NCBI GenBank assembly: GCA_945901825.1
Contig: CAMDMC010000003.1
Coordinates: forward strand, 43,707 to 107,706
Reading direction: 5' to 3'
Source of the DNA: Bordetella parapertussis
GTDB lineage: Bacteria; Pseudomonadota; Gammaproteobacteria; Burkholderiales; Burkholderiaceae_A
DNA length: 64,000 nt
Shown here: positions 33,145-44,121 of the stretch, piece by piece
How the letters are laid out: each line of letters opens with the position of its first letter
Numbering within the stretch: the first letter of the stretch is position 1
Translations under genes and position numbers: made by a program
Notes under the pieces: model-generated
What the model was told of the DNA's origin: nothing
The model's database searches: none
The model's input: the letters and a program-made list of their open reading frames with translations, nothing else

Positions 33145-33903
33145 TTAAATGACAGTAATGGGGACGCACAGTTTGTAGCCAACGCCCCGAACCGCACGAA
33201 CGGGTGTGTCATGGCCAGAGGCCTGTGTAAGCTTACGACGAAGACGTGCAACTCGCATTTCTAGACTTGCAGCGGACTTCGCATCCATATCCATCTCAAG
33301 AATAGATGCAATCTGGGACCTTTCCAACATACCGCCAGCAGCCCGCGCCAGACCGCTTAAAAGTTGAACCTCAGAAAAGGTAAGCAAGACCTGTTGCCGC
33401 ACCCCCACTAACCGCATCGTCTGAATGGATAGAAGTAAGACTGAATTGCCTAGAGAAATCTCACCGCCTTGCTCTGGCCCGAGCCTTCGAGCCAGAGCAA
33501 TCACTGCAGCCAGAAGTTCGGTGGGGTCTGTGGGCTTTGGAAGATAAATGTCTGCGCCACTCTCGTAGCCGTCGAGCCGGTCGGCAATCTCAGAGCGAAC
33601 CGTAGTCATAATAATGCCAACGCGTGGGTGCGAATGCCGGATGCGCCTTGCCAGACTAATACCATCTTCGCCCGGAAGGTTAAGATCTAGAATATAAAGA
33701 TCGGGACTCATGCCAGATAAGGCCGCGTCAACTTCTTCAGCACAACTAAGAGCCAGAACCTTATGACCTGCCTGTGTAAGAACAGACTCCGTCACTGTGC
33801 GAAGAAGGTCGTGGTCTTCCACAACGACGATGTTGAGTAATAGAGATGGAGACATTCGAGTGGATTTAAAGTCAGGCATTAAGTTTAATCCGTTCTCTGT
33901 CAT
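33145..33903 (-). CDS. Two-component response regulator, OmpR-like
   Basis: About 252 residues from the Met at 33903 (AGGA upstream); other in-frame starts lie at 33855 and 33879. The receiver domain has the acidic pair in VVVEDHD, the phospho-acceptor Asp in LYILDLNLPGEDG and the conserved Lys in YLPKPTD. The C-terminal winged helix contains SLEMRVARLRRKL and VRAVRGVGYKL. Divergent from the sensor kinase with a 66-bp gap, so the pair is likely autoregulated from this region. Target genes unknown. Confidence 0.88.
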   Translation of the reverse strand: MTENGLNLMPDFKSTRMSPSLLLNIVVVEDHDLLRTVTESVLTQAGHKVLALSCAEEVDAALSGMSPDLYILDLNLPGEDGISLARRIRHSHPRVGIIMTTVRSEIADRLDGYESGADIYLPKPTDPTELLAAVIALARRLGPEQGGEISLGNSVLLLSIQTMRLVGVRQQVLLTFSEVQLLSGLARAAGGMLERSQIASILEMDMDAKSAASLEMRVARLRRKLTQASGHDTPVRAVRGVGYKLCVPITVI

Positions 33904-33969
33904 AAGGGCTCGTCCTGCCGGGTTTACCATCGGGCAACTTACGTTAGCGGCAAAGCCCAAAGCTACGCC

Positions 33970-35979
33970 ATGATGCGCTTTCAGCTTTTTGTATTCGCGG
34001 CCGTCCTTTTCTGGGGGGCCAGCCCTCAGAAGGCCTGGGCCGAGCCCAGTTCCATGAACGGTCATTACATTGAAAGGCTAGATGTTTTCTTTGATGCCTC
34101 GGGAAAGCTGGACGCTTCGGGCATTGAAGAGCCAAACTGGAAGCCACTTGAAGGCATGCTCACAGCAGGCTTCAAGCAGGGGGCTCATTGGTTGAGGGTT
34201 CGGGTGGCTGCGCATGCTGAGCCCTTGGTTCTTCGCGTGCGCCCTGCCTTTGTTGACTCAGTGGAAGTTTTTGCGCTTTCCCCAAGCCCAGACGCAGCCA
34301 AGGCCGAGGGGCCAAATGTAAGACTTGCAGATGGTCACACCATGACCTTAACGCCCTTGGCCCGGCTAGGTGACCGGCACTTAAACACCCAAAGCTTTTC
34401 AACAACGAAGCTAAACGGCCTTTATGAGATCTCACCTTCCGATCAGGCACAGACCTTTTATCTTCGACTTACAAGTGTAAGCAGCCATCTTCTTTTTGTT
34501 GAGGTACAGACGCTTAGTGAAGCCGCATCCTTTGAGCAGAACCAGCATCTGGTGCTGGGGCTCTACCTGGGCTTTCTACTCACCTTTGCCATCTGGGCCA
34601 TTGCCCAGCTCTACCTGGGCTACGACAGAGTCATTGCCGCCTTTCTTGTGAAACAGCTTGCCGATCTAGCTTATGTCAGTGGGTTCACGGGACTCATGGG
34701 TATGTTGCTTAGCCGTGCAGGTCTTGGGCATTGGGCGGACCTGGCCTTTAGCCTTTCGATTCTGGTGGTTGTGGCAGCGGGCAGCTTTTTCCATGCAAGC
34801 CTGCTCGGCGAGTTTCGCCCTTACAAGTGGGCTATTCGAATTTTGTGGTCTGGTATCTTTGTGTTGCCGCTTGGCCTCGTTTTTTACGCGATTGGTGAGC
34901 TACAGCTGGCACTCATTACTAATACAGTCATTGCGAATCTTTTTCCCTTAGTGTCCCTTGTCTGCGCCTTATCGGCAGGCGCCTATCGCACTCAGGAGAG
35001 GTCAGCGCTACCACCAAGCATCTCGAAGTTTCAATTGGTCCTCACCTACACCATCTTTGCCATATCGCTCCAGGTTGCCACACTGCCCGCGCTTGGGCTC
35101 TGGGCAGGCCAGGAACTTGCTCTCAATGCATTTTTAGTTCATGGCTTTATTACAAGCCTGTTCTTACTTGCCCTTCTCATGACCCGCGCCAAGCAGCATG
35201 AGCGCAACCGTCTTGAGGCACACTCTCAAATGAGCCTGATGGAACAAGAGGTGCGCCTACTTTCTGAAAAGCGTTTAGAACAGGGTCGTTTCATGGCCAT
35301 GCTGGTTCATGAACTCAGAACGCCGCTGTCGGTTATACGAATGGTGCTAGGCGGGGCGAGCATTGAGTCCTCTCTGCGTCAAGCTGCAGGCCGGGCCGTT
35401 CGTAGCATGTCGGATGTGATTGAGCGATGCCGCCAGGCCGAGATGGTTCAGGACCTGGATCTTAGAGGTTCGAAGTTTGAGCCCATTGAGCTTAGAGACC
35501 TTTCACTCGAACTCATTGAGGAGCGCGAAATGGCCTCGCGGGTGAGGCTTGAAATCACCCATCCAATTACAATCACGCTCGACCGAACACTTGTTAAGGT
35601 CATTCTTTCGAACCTGCTTGATAACGCTAAACGTTATTCGCCTGCAGGCAGCCTTATCACGCTAAGAATTGAGGCGAAGGTGCAGCAAGACCTTGACGGC
35701 GTGGCCTTGGAGATAAGCAACCTACCCAATCCAGGAGCAGTTCCCGACGCCGATCGGGTATTTAACAAATACTATCGACATGCCTCGTCCCAACGCGAAA
35801 CAGGCTCGGGGCTTGGGCTTTTTCTAATAAAGGAACTCAGCGAACGGCTTGGTGGGTGGGTGCGCTACCACCCACCCCGGCATGACCGGCCAAAGCTAAG
35901 TTTTCTAGTCTGGCTGCCCATGGCGTTAATGGAACTTTGGGCCGAAAAAAAGAATATTAAAAGGACTGCTCTTCCTTGA
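33970..35979 (+). CDS. Sensor histidine kinase with 7TMR-DISM sensory region
   Basis: A 669-residue membrane kinase. A signal peptide (residues 1-24, ending AWA) leads to an extracytoplasmic DISM beta domain, then seven hydrophobic segments between about residues 195 and 405, a short coiled coil, the dimerisation/phosphorylation segment MLVHELRTPLSVIRM and an ATPase domain with VILSNLLDNAKRYSP and TGSGLGLFLIKEL. DISM modules often sense carbohydrates or related ligands. The divergent response regulator at 33145-33903 is its probable partner. Confidence 0.9.
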   Translation: MMRFQLFVFAAVLFWGASPQKAWAEPSSMNGHYIERLDVFFDASGKLDASGIEEPNWKPLEGMLTAGFKQGAHWLRVRVAAHAEPLVLRVRPAFVDSVEVFALSPSPDAAKAEGPNVRLADGHTMTLTPLARLGDRHLNTQSFSTTKLNGLYEISPSDQAQTFYLRLTSVSSHLLFVEVQTLSEAASFEQNQHLVLGLYLGFLLTFAIWAIAQLYLGYDRVIAAFLVKQLADLAYVSGFTGLMGMLLSRAGLGHWADLAFSLSILVVVAAGSFFHASLLGEFRPYKWAIRILWSGIFVLPLGLVFYAIGELQLALITNTVIANLFPLVSLVCALSAGAYRTQERSALPPSISKFQLVLTYTIFAISLQVATLPALGLWAGQELALNAFLVHGFITSLFLLALLMTRAKQHERNRLEAHSQMSLMEQEVRLLSEKRLEQGRFMAMLVHELRTPLSVIRMVLGGASIESSLRQAAGRAVRSMSDVIERCRQAEMVQDLDLRGSKFEPIELRDLSLELIEEREMASRVRLEITHPITITLDRTLVKVILSNLLDNAKRYSPAGSLITLRIEAKVQQDLDGVALEISNLPNPGAVPDADRVFNKYYRHASSQRETGSGLGLFLIKELSERLGGWVRYHPPRHDRPKLSFLVWLPMALMELWAEKKNIKRTALP

Positions 35980-35981
35980 GA

Positions 35982-36002
35982 TGCGCCGTCTAATTCGGCG
36001 CA
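35982..36002. terminator. Hairpin between convergent kinase and rpoD
   Basis: TGCGCCG and CGGCGCA form a perfect 7-bp stem around TCTAATT, just after the kinase stop and about 40 bp past the rpoD stop. T-runs are weak, so terminator function is only likely. Confidence 0.45.
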
Positions 36003-36041
36003 GTGAGGCCCGGTCTTCAGGCCCCAATACGCCCAGTTGAA

Positions 36042-38876
36042 CTAGAGCGTATCGAGGAAACTTTTCAGCTTATCGCTTCGACTAGGGTGTCGCAGTTTAC
36101 GCAGGGCCTTCGCCTCAATTTGACGAATACGCTCTCGGGTCACGTCAAACTGTTTACCAACCTCTTCCAGGGTATGGTCGGTGGCCATTTCAACACCGAA
36201 GCGCATCCGCAGCACCTTCGCCTCGCGGGGTGTCAGCGAGTCAAGCACTTCTTTAACCACATCGCGCATGGAGTCTTGAAGTGCGGCCTCGTGAGGTTGC
36301 AGGGTATTAAGGTCTTCAATGAAGTCGCCAAGATGGGAATCGTCGTCATCACCAATGGGCGTCTCCATGGAGATGGGCTCTTTGGCAATTTTCAAAATCT
36401 TACGAATCTTGTCTTCCGGCATCTCCATCTTCACAGCAAGCTCAGACGGATCTGGCTCACGACCTGTTTCTTGAAGAAGTTGGCGAGAGATGCGGTTCAT
36501 CTTGTTGATGGTTTCGATCATGTGAACCGGGATGCGGATGGTGCGTGCCTGGTCTGCAATGGAGCGCGTAATAGCCTGACGAATCCACCAGGTTGCATAG
36601 GTAGAGAACTTGTAGCCTCGACGGTATTCGAACTTGTCGACTGCCTTCATTAGACCAATATTTCCCTCTTGTATAAGGTCGAGAAACTGCAGGCCTCGGT
36701 TGGTGTACTTCTTGGCAATGGAGATAACCAGCCGAAGGTTGGCCTCGGTCATTTCACGCTTGGCCTCACGGGCGCGCTTTTCACCGGCAATCATTTGCGA
36801 ATTGATGTCGCGAAGATCGGAAAGTGGTAAGACCACCTTGGTTTGGATATCGATGAGCTTTTGCTGAAGCTCGTTTAAGGCTGGAAGGTTGCGCTCGAGA
36901 ATGTCGGAAGAGGTGCCAGCGATGGCCAGACCCTTCTTTGAGAAAAACTCGAGGTTGGTCTCGTTGCTACGGAAGTTCTTAAGAAACCAGTCGGGGCTGA
37001 GCCCAACGCGATCGACTGCAATGTTTCGAATGGCACGCTCGGTCTGGCGGATTTCATCGACCTGAGCCCTTAGTGTGTCTGCAAGCTTTTCAACCATTTT
37101 GGCTGTAAAGCGTATGCCCATGAGCTCGTTAATAATGGCGTCTTGCGCCTTGTTGTAGGGCACCGATTTATAACCATCGGTTTCAAAGGCGCGGCGCATT
37201 TTTTCAAACTGCTTACGGATGGTGTCGAACTTCTCGAGCGCTGATGTTTTACGCTCTTCAAGACGGGCGGTGTTGGCCTGCTCCTCACTGTCACCCTCGT
37301 CTTCTTCAATGGCAATTTCAGCGTCGGAGGCTGACAAAAGATCTTCCTCGGGGGCGTTGGGGTCAACCAGCCCATCGACCACCTCGTCAATGCGCCGGGT
37401 CGTGTCACGAATACGATCGGCGTTCTCGAGGATTTCATTGATGGTAGTTGGGCAGGAGGCAATGGCCAGAACCATTTCACGAAGGCCTGCCTCAATACGC
37501 TTGGCAATGGCAATTTCACCCTCTCGGGTAAGAAGCTCGACCGTGCCCATTTCACGCATGTACATACGAACGGGGTCGGTTGTGCGTCCAAACTCGGAAT
37601 CGACCACCGTTGAAAGGGCTGCCTCTGCCTCTTCTTCCGCATCATCGCTATCGCCCGCCGGGGTGTTGCTAGAAAGCAGAAGGGTTTCGGTGTCGGGAGT
37701 GGTCTCGTAAACCGAGATATTCCACTCGAGGAAGGTGGAGACGATGGACTCCATCTGGTCGGAGTCAAGCTGAATGTCGGGGAGGTGGTCGGTGATTTCG
37801 GCGTGGGTAAGGTAACCGCGATCTTTACCTAGCAAGATAAGAGCCTTCAGCCGTGCCTTACGTGCCTCGACTTCTTCGGCTGACAAGGGGCCTGAGGGCA
37901 TGAACTCAAGCAGTTTTTTATCGCGAGCACGGCGACCACCCTTGCGTGGCGCTGGCACCTCCACCTCAACAACAGCATCGGTGTCCTCCGCGTCATCGTC
38001 TGGCTCTGGAATGGCCTCGTCGATGTCGGATGCGCTGGCTGTCTTGGCGGGCCTTCCGGGTTTTTTGCCTGCCGGCTTTGCTACTGCCTTGGTAGCTTTG
38101 GCGGCCTTTGCCTCCTTGGCGGGCTTTTCAGCCTGCTTGGAGTTTGTTGGGCTTGGCTTGGATGCGGTCTGGCTGGAAGGCGTTGGGCTGGCCTTGGCTT
38201 TGGTCGCCTTGACTGGGGTAGAAGGGGTAGGGGCAGCGCTTGAAGGGGCGGCAGCTGGCGATTTGGCTCCGGCTCTTAGCTTGGCAATGGCCGATTGAAG
38301 CGCTTTATCGCCTGTGGCCTGCTCGGGGGCCTGGGTTTTGGCACCCGACTTGCCAGCTGCTTGGGCAGCAGGCTTTGCTTTGGGACTGGGACTAGCACTG
38401 GCCGCCTTGGCGGTGGCTGCTTTTGGAGGCGCTGCTTTCGAAGATGCTGCCTTAGCGGTTACTGGTTTCGCGGGTGCTGCCTTGGTGGCTGCTGGTTTTG
38501 TGGCTGTTGGTTTTGCAGGCGCTTTCGCCTGAGCCTTCGACGCCGCTTGTTTGGGCGCGGGCTTCGACGCAGTCTTGGGCTGTGCAGGTTTCGTGGGTTT
38601 AACCTCTTTAGTGGTCTTGGTAGTCTTGGTAGTCTTGGTCGTCTTAGCCGCCTTAGCCGCCTTTGACGAGGCTGGCAATTTGACCGAGGCTTTGGTACTA
38701 GCTGCTGGCTTTGTCTTTACGGCAGGCAGCTTTCCAACGGGCGCCTTTGCGGCAGACGTCTTCAAAGTACCCTTCGAGGATGCAGGCTTTGGCGCCGCAG
38801 ACTTTGAGGCCGCAGCCTTTGCAGATTTAGAACCGGTGTGAGGTGATGCGGAGGATTTACCTGATTTGCCTGACAT
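36042..38876 (-). CDS. rpoD: RNA polymerase sigma-70 factor RpoD with long basic N-terminal extension
   Basis: About 944 residues from the ATG at 38876 (AAGGAG 11 bases upstream). Core regions are normal: region 1.1 from [20 protein letters not shown], the large non-conserved region, region 2 ([38 protein letters not shown]), region 3, and region 4 ending with the helix-turn-helix [20 protein letters not shown]. The first 320 residues are extraordinary: mostly Lys, Ala, Pro, Ser and Thr, with KTT repeats and an AT-hook-like KKPGRPAK, then a short acidic block. Last gene of the rpsU-dnaG-rpoD operon. Directs housekeeping transcription. Confidence 0.97.
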   Translation of the reverse strand: MSGKSGKSSASPHTGSKSAKAAASKSAAPKPASSKGTLKTSAAKAPVGKLPAVKTKPAASTKASVKLPASSKAAKAAKTTKTTKTTKTTKEVKPTKPAQPKTASKPAPKQAASKAQAKAPAKPTATKPAATKAAPAKPVTAKAASSKAAPPKAATAKAASASPSPKAKPAAQAAGKSGAKTQAPEQATGDKALQSAIAKLRAGAKSPAAAPSSAAPTPSTPVKATKAKASPTPSSQTASKPSPTNSKQAEKPAKEAKAAKATKAVAKPAGKKPGRPAKTASASDIDEAIPEPDDDAEDTDAVVEVEVPAPRKGGRRARDKKLLEFMPSGPLSAEEVEARKARLKALILLGKDRGYLTHAEITDHLPDIQLDSDQMESIVSTFLEWNISVYETTPDTETLLLSSNTPAGDSDDAEEEAEAALSTVVDSEFGRTTDPVRMYMREMGTVELLTREGEIAIAKRIEAGLREMVLAIASCPTTINEILENADRIRDTTRRIDEVVDGLVDPNAPEEDLLSASDAEIAIEEDEGDSEEQANTARLEERKTSALEKFDTIRKQFEKMRRAFETDGYKSVPYNKAQDAIINELMGIRFTAKMVEKLADTLRAQVDEIRQTERAIRNIAVDRVGLSPDWFLKNFRSNETNLEFFSKKGLAIAGTSSDILERNLPALNELQQKLIDIQTKVVLPLSDLRDINSQMIAGEKRAREAKREMTEANLRLVISIAKKYTNRGLQFLDLIQEGNIGLMKAVDKFEYRRGYKFSTYATWWIRQAITRSIADQARTIRIPVHMIETINKMNRISRQLLQETGREPDPSELAVKMEMPEDKIRKILKIAKEPISMETPIGDDDDSHLGDFIEDLNTLQPHEAALQDSMRDVVKEVLDSLTPREAKVLRMRFGVEMATDHTLEEVGKQFDVTRERIRQIEAKALRKLRHPSRSDKLKSFLDTL

Positions 38877-38928
38877 AGCTCTCATAACTCCTTGCGCAGA
38901 GGTAACCTTCAAGTATATGACATTAGGC

Positions 38929-40782
38929 TTACTGAATCAAGCCTTGCTTTAAATCGACCATTCGCTGGTGAAGTTGACGAAGTTTCTGCAGGGCGTCGGG
39001 GCTTGCCAGTGCCGTCAGTTCCTCAGACTCCCTTTGCAAGGCGGCAAGTAAAAGCCGGTTCTGCAGTCGCTCGACTTCGTTGCGAGCCTCTGTTAACTCC
39101 GCATTGTCGAACAGCTCATCGATGCCGGGGTCGGGACGTGAAAGGGTTCTAAAAAGACGCATCGCTGGCGAGTCGATTTGCCGGGTGGCCGCTTCAAAAA
39201 GACCCGCAAAGCCTGCGCCTGACCGGTTGTCCTGAATAAAACCGAAAAGTGCCTGCTGCGCCTCACTCAGAGAGCTGAATATGCGAGGGGCATCGAAATG
39301 CTGACCAACCCCATCGAGCCAGTCGGGGCAGCGAATAAGAATCTGAAGAAGCCTATCCCCAAGGCCCAGGGCGTTATGGCCTGACGATCTCGTGGATGTT
39401 GGCCTTGATGAAGGCTGCCGCCCTTGCCGAGGCTTTGGACGCAGGGTCGATGAATGTGATCGCGCCATGGGAACCCCAAGGCTTGAAGGGTCCACCTGAA
39501 AGCGCTGGGAGGCCTGCAATAAGATCTGCCGCTTAAGCTCAGAAGCCGGCATTGACGCAAGCAGGCGGCGCGCCTGGGCGGCGGCGGCAGCCCGGCCCTC
39601 CGCAAGCCTTAGGTCTTGATTCTCTGCGGCATGCTGCATCAAGAACTCTGAAAGCGCGAGGGCGGAGCGGGCGGTCTCTTCAACAGCCTCCTTGCCCCGT
39701 TGCCGAACAAGGCTGTCGGGGTCATGCCCCTGCGGCAAGAATGCAAAGCGAATTTGAAACGTCTCCCTGGCAAAGGCAAGGCTTGTCTCAAGGGCCCGTG
39801 CCGCGGCCTTGCGGCCCGCTGCATCCCCGTCGAACATGAAAACAAGCCTGCCGGACTGGCGCGACAAAAGCCTAAGGTGCTCCTCGGTGGTTGCGGTTCC
39901 CAAGGTAGCCACCGCCTGGCCAAGGCCGAACTGCGCAAGCATCACCACGTCCATATAGCCCTCAACAACCCATACCTCGCCCGCATCACGTATGGCAGGC
40001 CGCGCCTCAAAGAGCCCGTAAAGGCCACTGCCCTTTGAAAAGACCGGGGTTTCGGGGGAGTTGAGATACTTGGGCAGGTCCTCACCCATCGCGCGCGCTC
40101 CAAAGCCAATGACCTCGCCCCGCGTGCTTAGGATGGGAAACATAATTCGATTTCGAAATCGATCGTAACGTTTGGCCTCTGCCGTTGGCCCCTCGGCGGG
40201 CTCCCCCTGCCCGGTAATGACCAGCCCAGCCTGTTCAAGCTCGGGGCTGCCGTAGTCGGCAAATACGGACTGCAAGCCTTGCCAGCCGGGCGGTGCGTAG
40301 CCAATATGAAAGCGCTTGGCCGTTTCTCCGGAGATGCCCCGGCCCTTGAGGTAATCGATGGCCTGGGGGCTGTCTTTGAGGCGTCGCTGGTAGTAACGGG
40401 CGGCCTCAAGCAGGTGCGAGTGAAGTCGAGACTTAAGGTCGGACTGGGCCTGACGGGCGGTGCTACCTGCTAGGGCATTGGCACTGTTCACTTCCCGAGG
40501 AACCTCGAGCCCTACACGGCCGGCAAGCTCTTCCACTGCCTGCGGAAAGCCAAGGCCGAGATGCTCCATGAGAAAGCCCAGGGCTGTGCCATGGGCCCCG
40601 CAACCAAAGCAGTGGTAGAACTGCTTGGTAGGACTTACCGTGAACGAGGGTGATTTTTCGGTATGAAAGGGGCAAAGCCCGCTGTAGTTGGCACCTGACT
40701 TTTTAAGGCTAACGTACTGGCCAACAACCTCGGCGACGTCAACCTTTTGGAGCAGGTCGTCAATAAACGACGAAGGAATCAT
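38929..40782 (-). CDS. dnaG: DNA primase
   Basis: A 617-residue primase. The CHC2 zinc finger is C37-x2-H40 ... C58-x2-C61. The TOPRIM domain carries [11 protein letters not shown] and [13 protein letters not shown], the metal-binding acidic residues of RNA primer synthesis. The C-terminal 200 residues form the helicase-binding region and are poorly conserved, with a Ser/Arg/Pro-rich linker around residue 430. It lies between rpsU and rpoD in the classical macromolecular-synthesis operon. Confidence 0.97.
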   Translation of the reverse strand: MIPSSFIDDLLQKVDVAEVVGQYVSLKKSGANYSGLCPFHTEKSPSFTVSPTKQFYHCFGCGAHGTALGFLMEHLGLGFPQAVEELAGRVGLEVPREVNSANALAGSTARQAQSDLKSRLHSHLLEAARYYQRRLKDSPQAIDYLKGRGISGETAKRFHIGYAPPGWQGLQSVFADYGSPELEQAGLVITGQGEPAEGPTAEAKRYDRFRNRIMFPILSTRGEVIGFGARAMGEDLPKYLNSPETPVFSKGSGLYGLFEARPAIRDAGEVWVVEGYMDVVMLAQFGLGQAVATLGTATTEEHLRLLSRQSGRLVFMFDGDAAGRKAAARALETSLAFARETFQIRFAFLPQGHDPDSLVRQRGKEAVEETARSALALSEFLMQHAAENQDLRLAEGRAAAAAQARRLLASMPASELKRQILLQASQRFQVDPSSLGVPMARSHSSTLRPKPRQGRQPSSRPTSTRSSGHNALGLGDRLLQILIRCPDWLDGVGQHFDAPRIFSSLSEAQQALFGFIQDNRSGAGFAGLFEAATRQIDSPAMRLFRTLSRPDPGIDELFDNAELTEARNEVERLQNRLLLAALQRESEELTALASPDALQKLRQLHQRMVDLKQGLIQ

Positions 40783-40856
40783 GGCTGAATTATGCGATGC
40801 CCGATGGTTAGACCCGCGGCATGCCCAGCCATGGCTAGGGGGCCGTCTTGACCGCT

Positions 40857-40886
40857 TGGGCCTTTCTTTGGAAAGACCTTGGCCCA
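40857..40886 (-). terminator. Hairpin between rpsU and dnaG, possible attenuator
   Basis: TGGGCC at 40857 pairs with GGCCCA ending at 40886, with a second inner stem TCTTT/AAAGA. No T-run follows, so it may be an internal partial terminator or RNA-processing site. The E. coli operon is known to have an internal terminator at the same place. Confidence 0.4.
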
Positions 40887-40908
40887 GACCCCCTTAAATC
40901 TTAAATGA

Positions 40909-41121
40909 CTAGTATTTGCGGGCAGGAAGCATTTGGCTGCGAACGCGCTTGTAATGACGCTTAACCGCGGCGGCTTTTTTACGCTTACGCTCAGCTGTTG
41001 GCTTTTCGTAAAACTCACGTGCACGAAGCTCCGTGAGCAGACCGATTTTTTCGATGGTGCGCTTAAAGCGCCGCATTGCAGCCTCAAAGGGCTCGTTTTC
41101 TTTGACTCGAACGACTGGCAT
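40909..41121 (-). CDS. rpsU: 30S ribosomal protein S21
   Basis: A 70-residue basic protein with the S21 pattern: [18 protein letters not shown] at the start, then [19 protein letters not shown] and a Lys/Arg-rich tail. First gene of rpsU-dnaG-rpoD, and divergent from tsaD with a 74-bp promoter region. Component of the small ribosomal subunit. Confidence 0.97.
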   Translation of the reverse strand: MPVVRVKENEPFEAAMRRFKRTIEKIGLLTELRAREFYEKPTAERKRKKAAAVKRHYKRVRSQMLPARKY

Positions 41122-41195
41122 AAAAAGATGTTCTTAGATGTATAAAAAGTAGAATCGGTGATTATGTCGAAGCCTTGGAAGCAAAGCAAGCAAAG

Positions 41196-42362
41196 ATGCA
41201 TGTTTTAGGCATTGAAACCTCCTGTGATGAGACAGGACTCGCCCTGCTTGAGCTTGTTCCTGGTCCTGCAGAGGCGCCCGAACAAGGCTGCAAGGCGAAG
41301 CTCTTAGGCCATGCCCTGCACTCCCAGACCGAGATGCACGAGCGCTACGGCGGAGTGGTGCCGGAGCTTGCCTCGCGCGACCATATGGTGCGTGTTCTTC
41401 CCCTGCTCGACGAATGCCTGCGTCAGGCCCAGTTTGATCTGCGCGACATTGACAGCATTGGCGTGACACAGGGGCCTGGCCTTGCCGGTGCCCTGTGGGT
41501 TGGCACTAGCTTCGCTTACGGGCTCGGCCTAGCAATAGGTAAGCCTGTTCACCCCGTCCATCACCTGGAGGGCCACTTGTTATCGCCCCTGCTTCATTTG
41601 GTTGGGGAAACGGATCAGGCATCCTCGGACCATGTTGCTCAGTTGACACCCAGCTTCCCCTTTGTGGCCCTTTTGGTCTCTGGCGGCCACTCTCAGTTTC
41701 TTGAAGTCACGGGTATAGGTGAGTACGAACTTCTTGGCGAGACCATCGACGACGCCGCCGGTGAGGCTTTTGATAAATCAGCTCAACTGCTTGGGCTTGG
41801 CTACCCTGGAGGCCCCGCCGTTGCAAGGCTTGCAGAAGGCGGTGTTCCCGGGCGGTTCCGTCTCCCGCGGCCACTTCTGAGAAAGCAGGGGCTTGACCTT
41901 AGTTTTGCCGGGCTGAAAACTGCGGTGCTCACCCAGGTTCAAAAGCTTGGGGGCACGCAGGCTCTTCTAAAGACCGATGCTCAGACCTGCCAGATACGGG
42001 CCGACCTGGCCGCCGAAGTTCAGGCTGCCATTGTTGAGCTGCTCTGCGAGAAGTCCATGGCCGCCCTTGACCAGACCGGATGCTCCCAATTGGTGGTTTC
42101 GGGAGGTGTAAGCGCCAACAAAGAAATGCGTAAGAGGCTCTTTCAGGCAGCGGAAAAACGGGCTGTGCGCGTCTTCTTCCCACCGCCTGCGCTCTGCACC
42201 GACAATGGCGTCATGATTGCCTGGGCGGCGGGGCTTCGCCTTCTTTCTGGCCAGAAACGTTCGGAGACCAACAGGCCAGCGAGCACACCCGGTCATGACG
42301 TCGAAGGACGCGTATTGGGTATGCAGGTGCGGCCACGCTGGCCCTTGCAAGACCTGCGTTAG
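41196..42362 (+). CDS. tsaD: tRNA N6-threonylcarbamoyladenosine transferase TsaD
   Basis: A 388-residue ASKHA-fold protein starting [14 protein letters not shown]. Metal-binding histidines are in HHLEGH, and [10 protein letters not shown] and [13 protein letters not shown] form the nucleotide site. I use the ATG at 41196 because family homology begins there. TsaD transfers the threonylcarbamoyl group to A37 of ANN-decoding tRNAs, working with TsaE (encoded at 45961-48045) and TsaB/TsaC. About 40 residues longer than many, through small insertions around residues 25 and 145. Confidence 0.96.
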   Translation: MHVLGIETSCDETGLALLELVPGPAEAPEQGCKAKLLGHALHSQTEMHERYGGVVPELASRDHMVRVLPLLDECLRQAQFDLRDIDSIGVTQGPGLAGALWVGTSFAYGLGLAIGKPVHPVHHLEGHLLSPLLHLVGETDQASSDHVAQLTPSFPFVALLVSGGHSQFLEVTGIGEYELLGETIDDAAGEAFDKSAQLLGLGYPGGPAVARLAEGGVPGRFRLPRPLLRKQGLDLSFAGLKTAVLTQVQKLGGTQALLKTDAQTCQIRADLAAEVQAAIVELLCEKSMAALDQTGCSQLVVSGGVSANKEMRKRLFQAAEKRAVRVFFPPPALCTDNGVMIAWAAGLRLLSGQKRSETNRPASTPGHDVEGRVLGMQVRPRWPLQDLR

Positions 42363-42369
42363 AAAAACC

Positions 42370-43050
42370 TTAGCTCGAGTCTTTGTTGAAGCCGACGGGT
42401 TTTTCTTTGCCCTGAAAAAGGTCTTGAAAGTTGCGCCGATGGCGAACAAGGAGAAGTAGGCTCATGGCAACAATGGCCCACCAGAGCGGATCTAAAACAA
42501 TGACTGCGGGATCGGGTTGGTCGGCCGGGTTCTGGCTGAGCGAGCCATAGCCAAGACCAAGCAAGGGTAGAAGAGGTGCAGCCAGGGCGGCAGAAAGGGC
42601 CGAAAGCGAGGAAATTCGGCTTACGCCAAAGACCAAGAGCCAGACGGCAAGGCTTGCTACTCCAAGCAAAGGCGACAAACCGAGCAAAACACCCAAGGCT
42701 GTTGCCACACCCTTACCCCCTTTAAACTGGAAAAAAACGGGGAAGAGGTGGCCAAGAAAAACAGCAATGGCGGCAACGGCCAGCCATTCATTGGCCTCTT
42801 CCACGGAGGCCGCGCCAGGAAGCAAAAGGGCATGAAAGACCATGATGGCCAACCAGCCCTTGGCCGCATCACCAATAAGGGTTAAGGCGGCGGCGCGCTT
42901 GTCCCCCGTTCGCAACATATTGGTTGCCCCAGGGTTGCCCGAGCCGTAGCTTCGGGGGTCGCTAAGGCCACGCAGTCGACTTACCAAAATGGCAAAGGAG
43001 ACCGAGCCCAGGAGGTAAGAAATAAGAAAGGTTGCAGAAAGACCGGACAT
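42370..43050 (-). CDS. plsY: Acyl-phosphate:glycerol-3-phosphate acyltransferase
   Basis: A 226-residue inner-membrane protein with the PlsY motifs YLLGSVSFA, the SYGSGNPGATNMLRTG loop that binds glycerol phosphate, and FKGGKGVATALG. It acylates glycerol 3-phosphate from acyl-phosphate, the first step of phospholipid synthesis. Convergent with tsaD with a 7-bp gap. The C-terminus is slightly extended by a basic tail. Confidence 0.95.
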   Translation of the reverse strand: MSGLSATFLISYLLGSVSFAILVSRLRGLSDPRSYGSGNPGATNMLRTGDKRAAALTLIGDAAKGWLAIMVFHALLLPGAASVEEANEWLAVAAIAVFLGHLFPVFFQFKGGKGVATALGVLLGLSPLLGVASLAVWLLVFGVSRISSLSALSAALAAPLLPLLGLGYGSLSQNPADQPDPAVIVLDPLWWAIVAMSLLLLVRHRRNFQDLFQGKEKPVGFNKDSS

Positions 43051-43104
43051 GAGTTCTGTAATAGTAGCGTCAGCTTAAGGCGCTCTCTAAGTTAAGCCGC
43101 AGCG

Positions 43105-44100
43105 TTAGGCCCAGTCACCGGCCTGCCACCACTGCAAGGCCCTTTGTTCAAGGGCAGCCGAGCTTATGGTCGAGGGGTCAAGACGATGAAGGTCCTGAAA
43201 GCTGCGCAGCCAGGTGATCTGACGCTTGGCAAGCTGACGGCTTGCCGCAATGCCTGCCTCAATAAAGGCCGGTTCGCTTTGTTCGCCATTTAGGTGCGAC
43301 CAGGCCTGTCGATAGCCCACCGCGCGCATGCTCGGATGCAGCGGAGAAAGCCCGGGCCTTTTACGAAGTTGGCAGACCTCCTCAAGCAAGCCCTGGTCAA
43401 GCATGGCCATAAACCTCTGCTCGATCCGACGGTGCAGCCAGGCCCGGTCCTCGGGTTGCAACGCCAGAACGCGAAGCCCCGTGGCGGTCAATGCATGGTC
43501 CCTTTCCTCGGGCTCTGACTTCGACTGGCTCTTGCGAATCCAGTCGCTCAGGCTGATGCCCGTATGCAAGAAGACCTCCAGTGCCCTTGAAATACGCTGC
43601 GCGTCGTTCGGGTTGAGACGCTGCGCTGTCAGCGGGTCGTGATTTTGAAGCTCGGCATGCATGGCAGGCCATCCCAGATCTTTAGCCTTCGCGGCTAGGG
43701 CCTGACGCAGCGAAATCGGTGCGGAAGGAAGATCATCAAGCCCATTTAAAAGCGCCTTGAAATAAAGCATGGTGCCGCCCACAACCAAAGGGCGATTGCC
43801 ACGGCCTCGAATGGCCTGAATGGCGCCTTTGGCCTGATCCAAGAACTGGGCAACAGAAAAGACCTGCTCCGGTTCAAGAATGTCAATAAGGTGGTGTGGC
43901 GTCCGCGCACGCTCGGCAGGGGTGGGCTTGGCCGTACCGATGTCCATCGCCTTGTAGATAAGCGCGGAATCCATACTCACGATCTCAACGGCCTGCCCTC
44001 CATGATTTAGGCTTGCTGCCTGTGCAAGCCAGAGCGCAAGCCCCGACTTGCCGCTTGCGGTAGGGCCAATTAGGCAGTCCACCAGGGCGGGCTTCACCAT
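43105..44100 (-). CDS. miaA: tRNA dimethylallyltransferase
   Basis: A 331-residue enzyme with P-loop GPTASGKSGLALWLA, the MDSALIYKAMDIGTAKP segment, HHLIDILEP, and the tRNA-binding insertion with QPEDRAWLHRRIEQRF. It adds a dimethylallyl group to A37 of tRNAs reading UNN codons. It lies 21 bp downstream of mutL on the same strand, probably in the tsaE/amiC-mutL-miaA transcript. Confidence 0.96.
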   Translation of the reverse strand: MVKPALVDCLIGPTASGKSGLALWLAQAASLNHGGQAVEIVSMDSALIYKAMDIGTAKPTPAERARTPHHLIDILEPEQVFSVAQFLDQAKGAIQAIRGRGNRPLVVGGTMLYFKALLNGLDDLPSAPISLRQALAAKAKDLGWPAMHAELQNHDPLTAQRLNPNDAQRISRALEVFLHTGISLSDWIRKSQSKSEPEERDHALTATGLRVLALQPEDRAWLHRRIEQRFMAMLDQGLLEEVCQLRKRPGLSPLHPSMRAVGYRQAWSHLNGEQSEPAFIEAGIAASRQLAKRQITWLRSFQDLHRLDPSTISSAALEQRALQWWQAGDWA

Positions 44101-44121
44101 GGTGCGCGCTGACCCACCGGC

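Noticed and set aside
37900..38841. Long plus-strand open frames rich in Gly, Ala, Leu opposite the rpoD start
   Set aside because: They are antisense to the repetitive K/A/P extension; the open frames follow from its codon bias and have no ribosome-binding sites.
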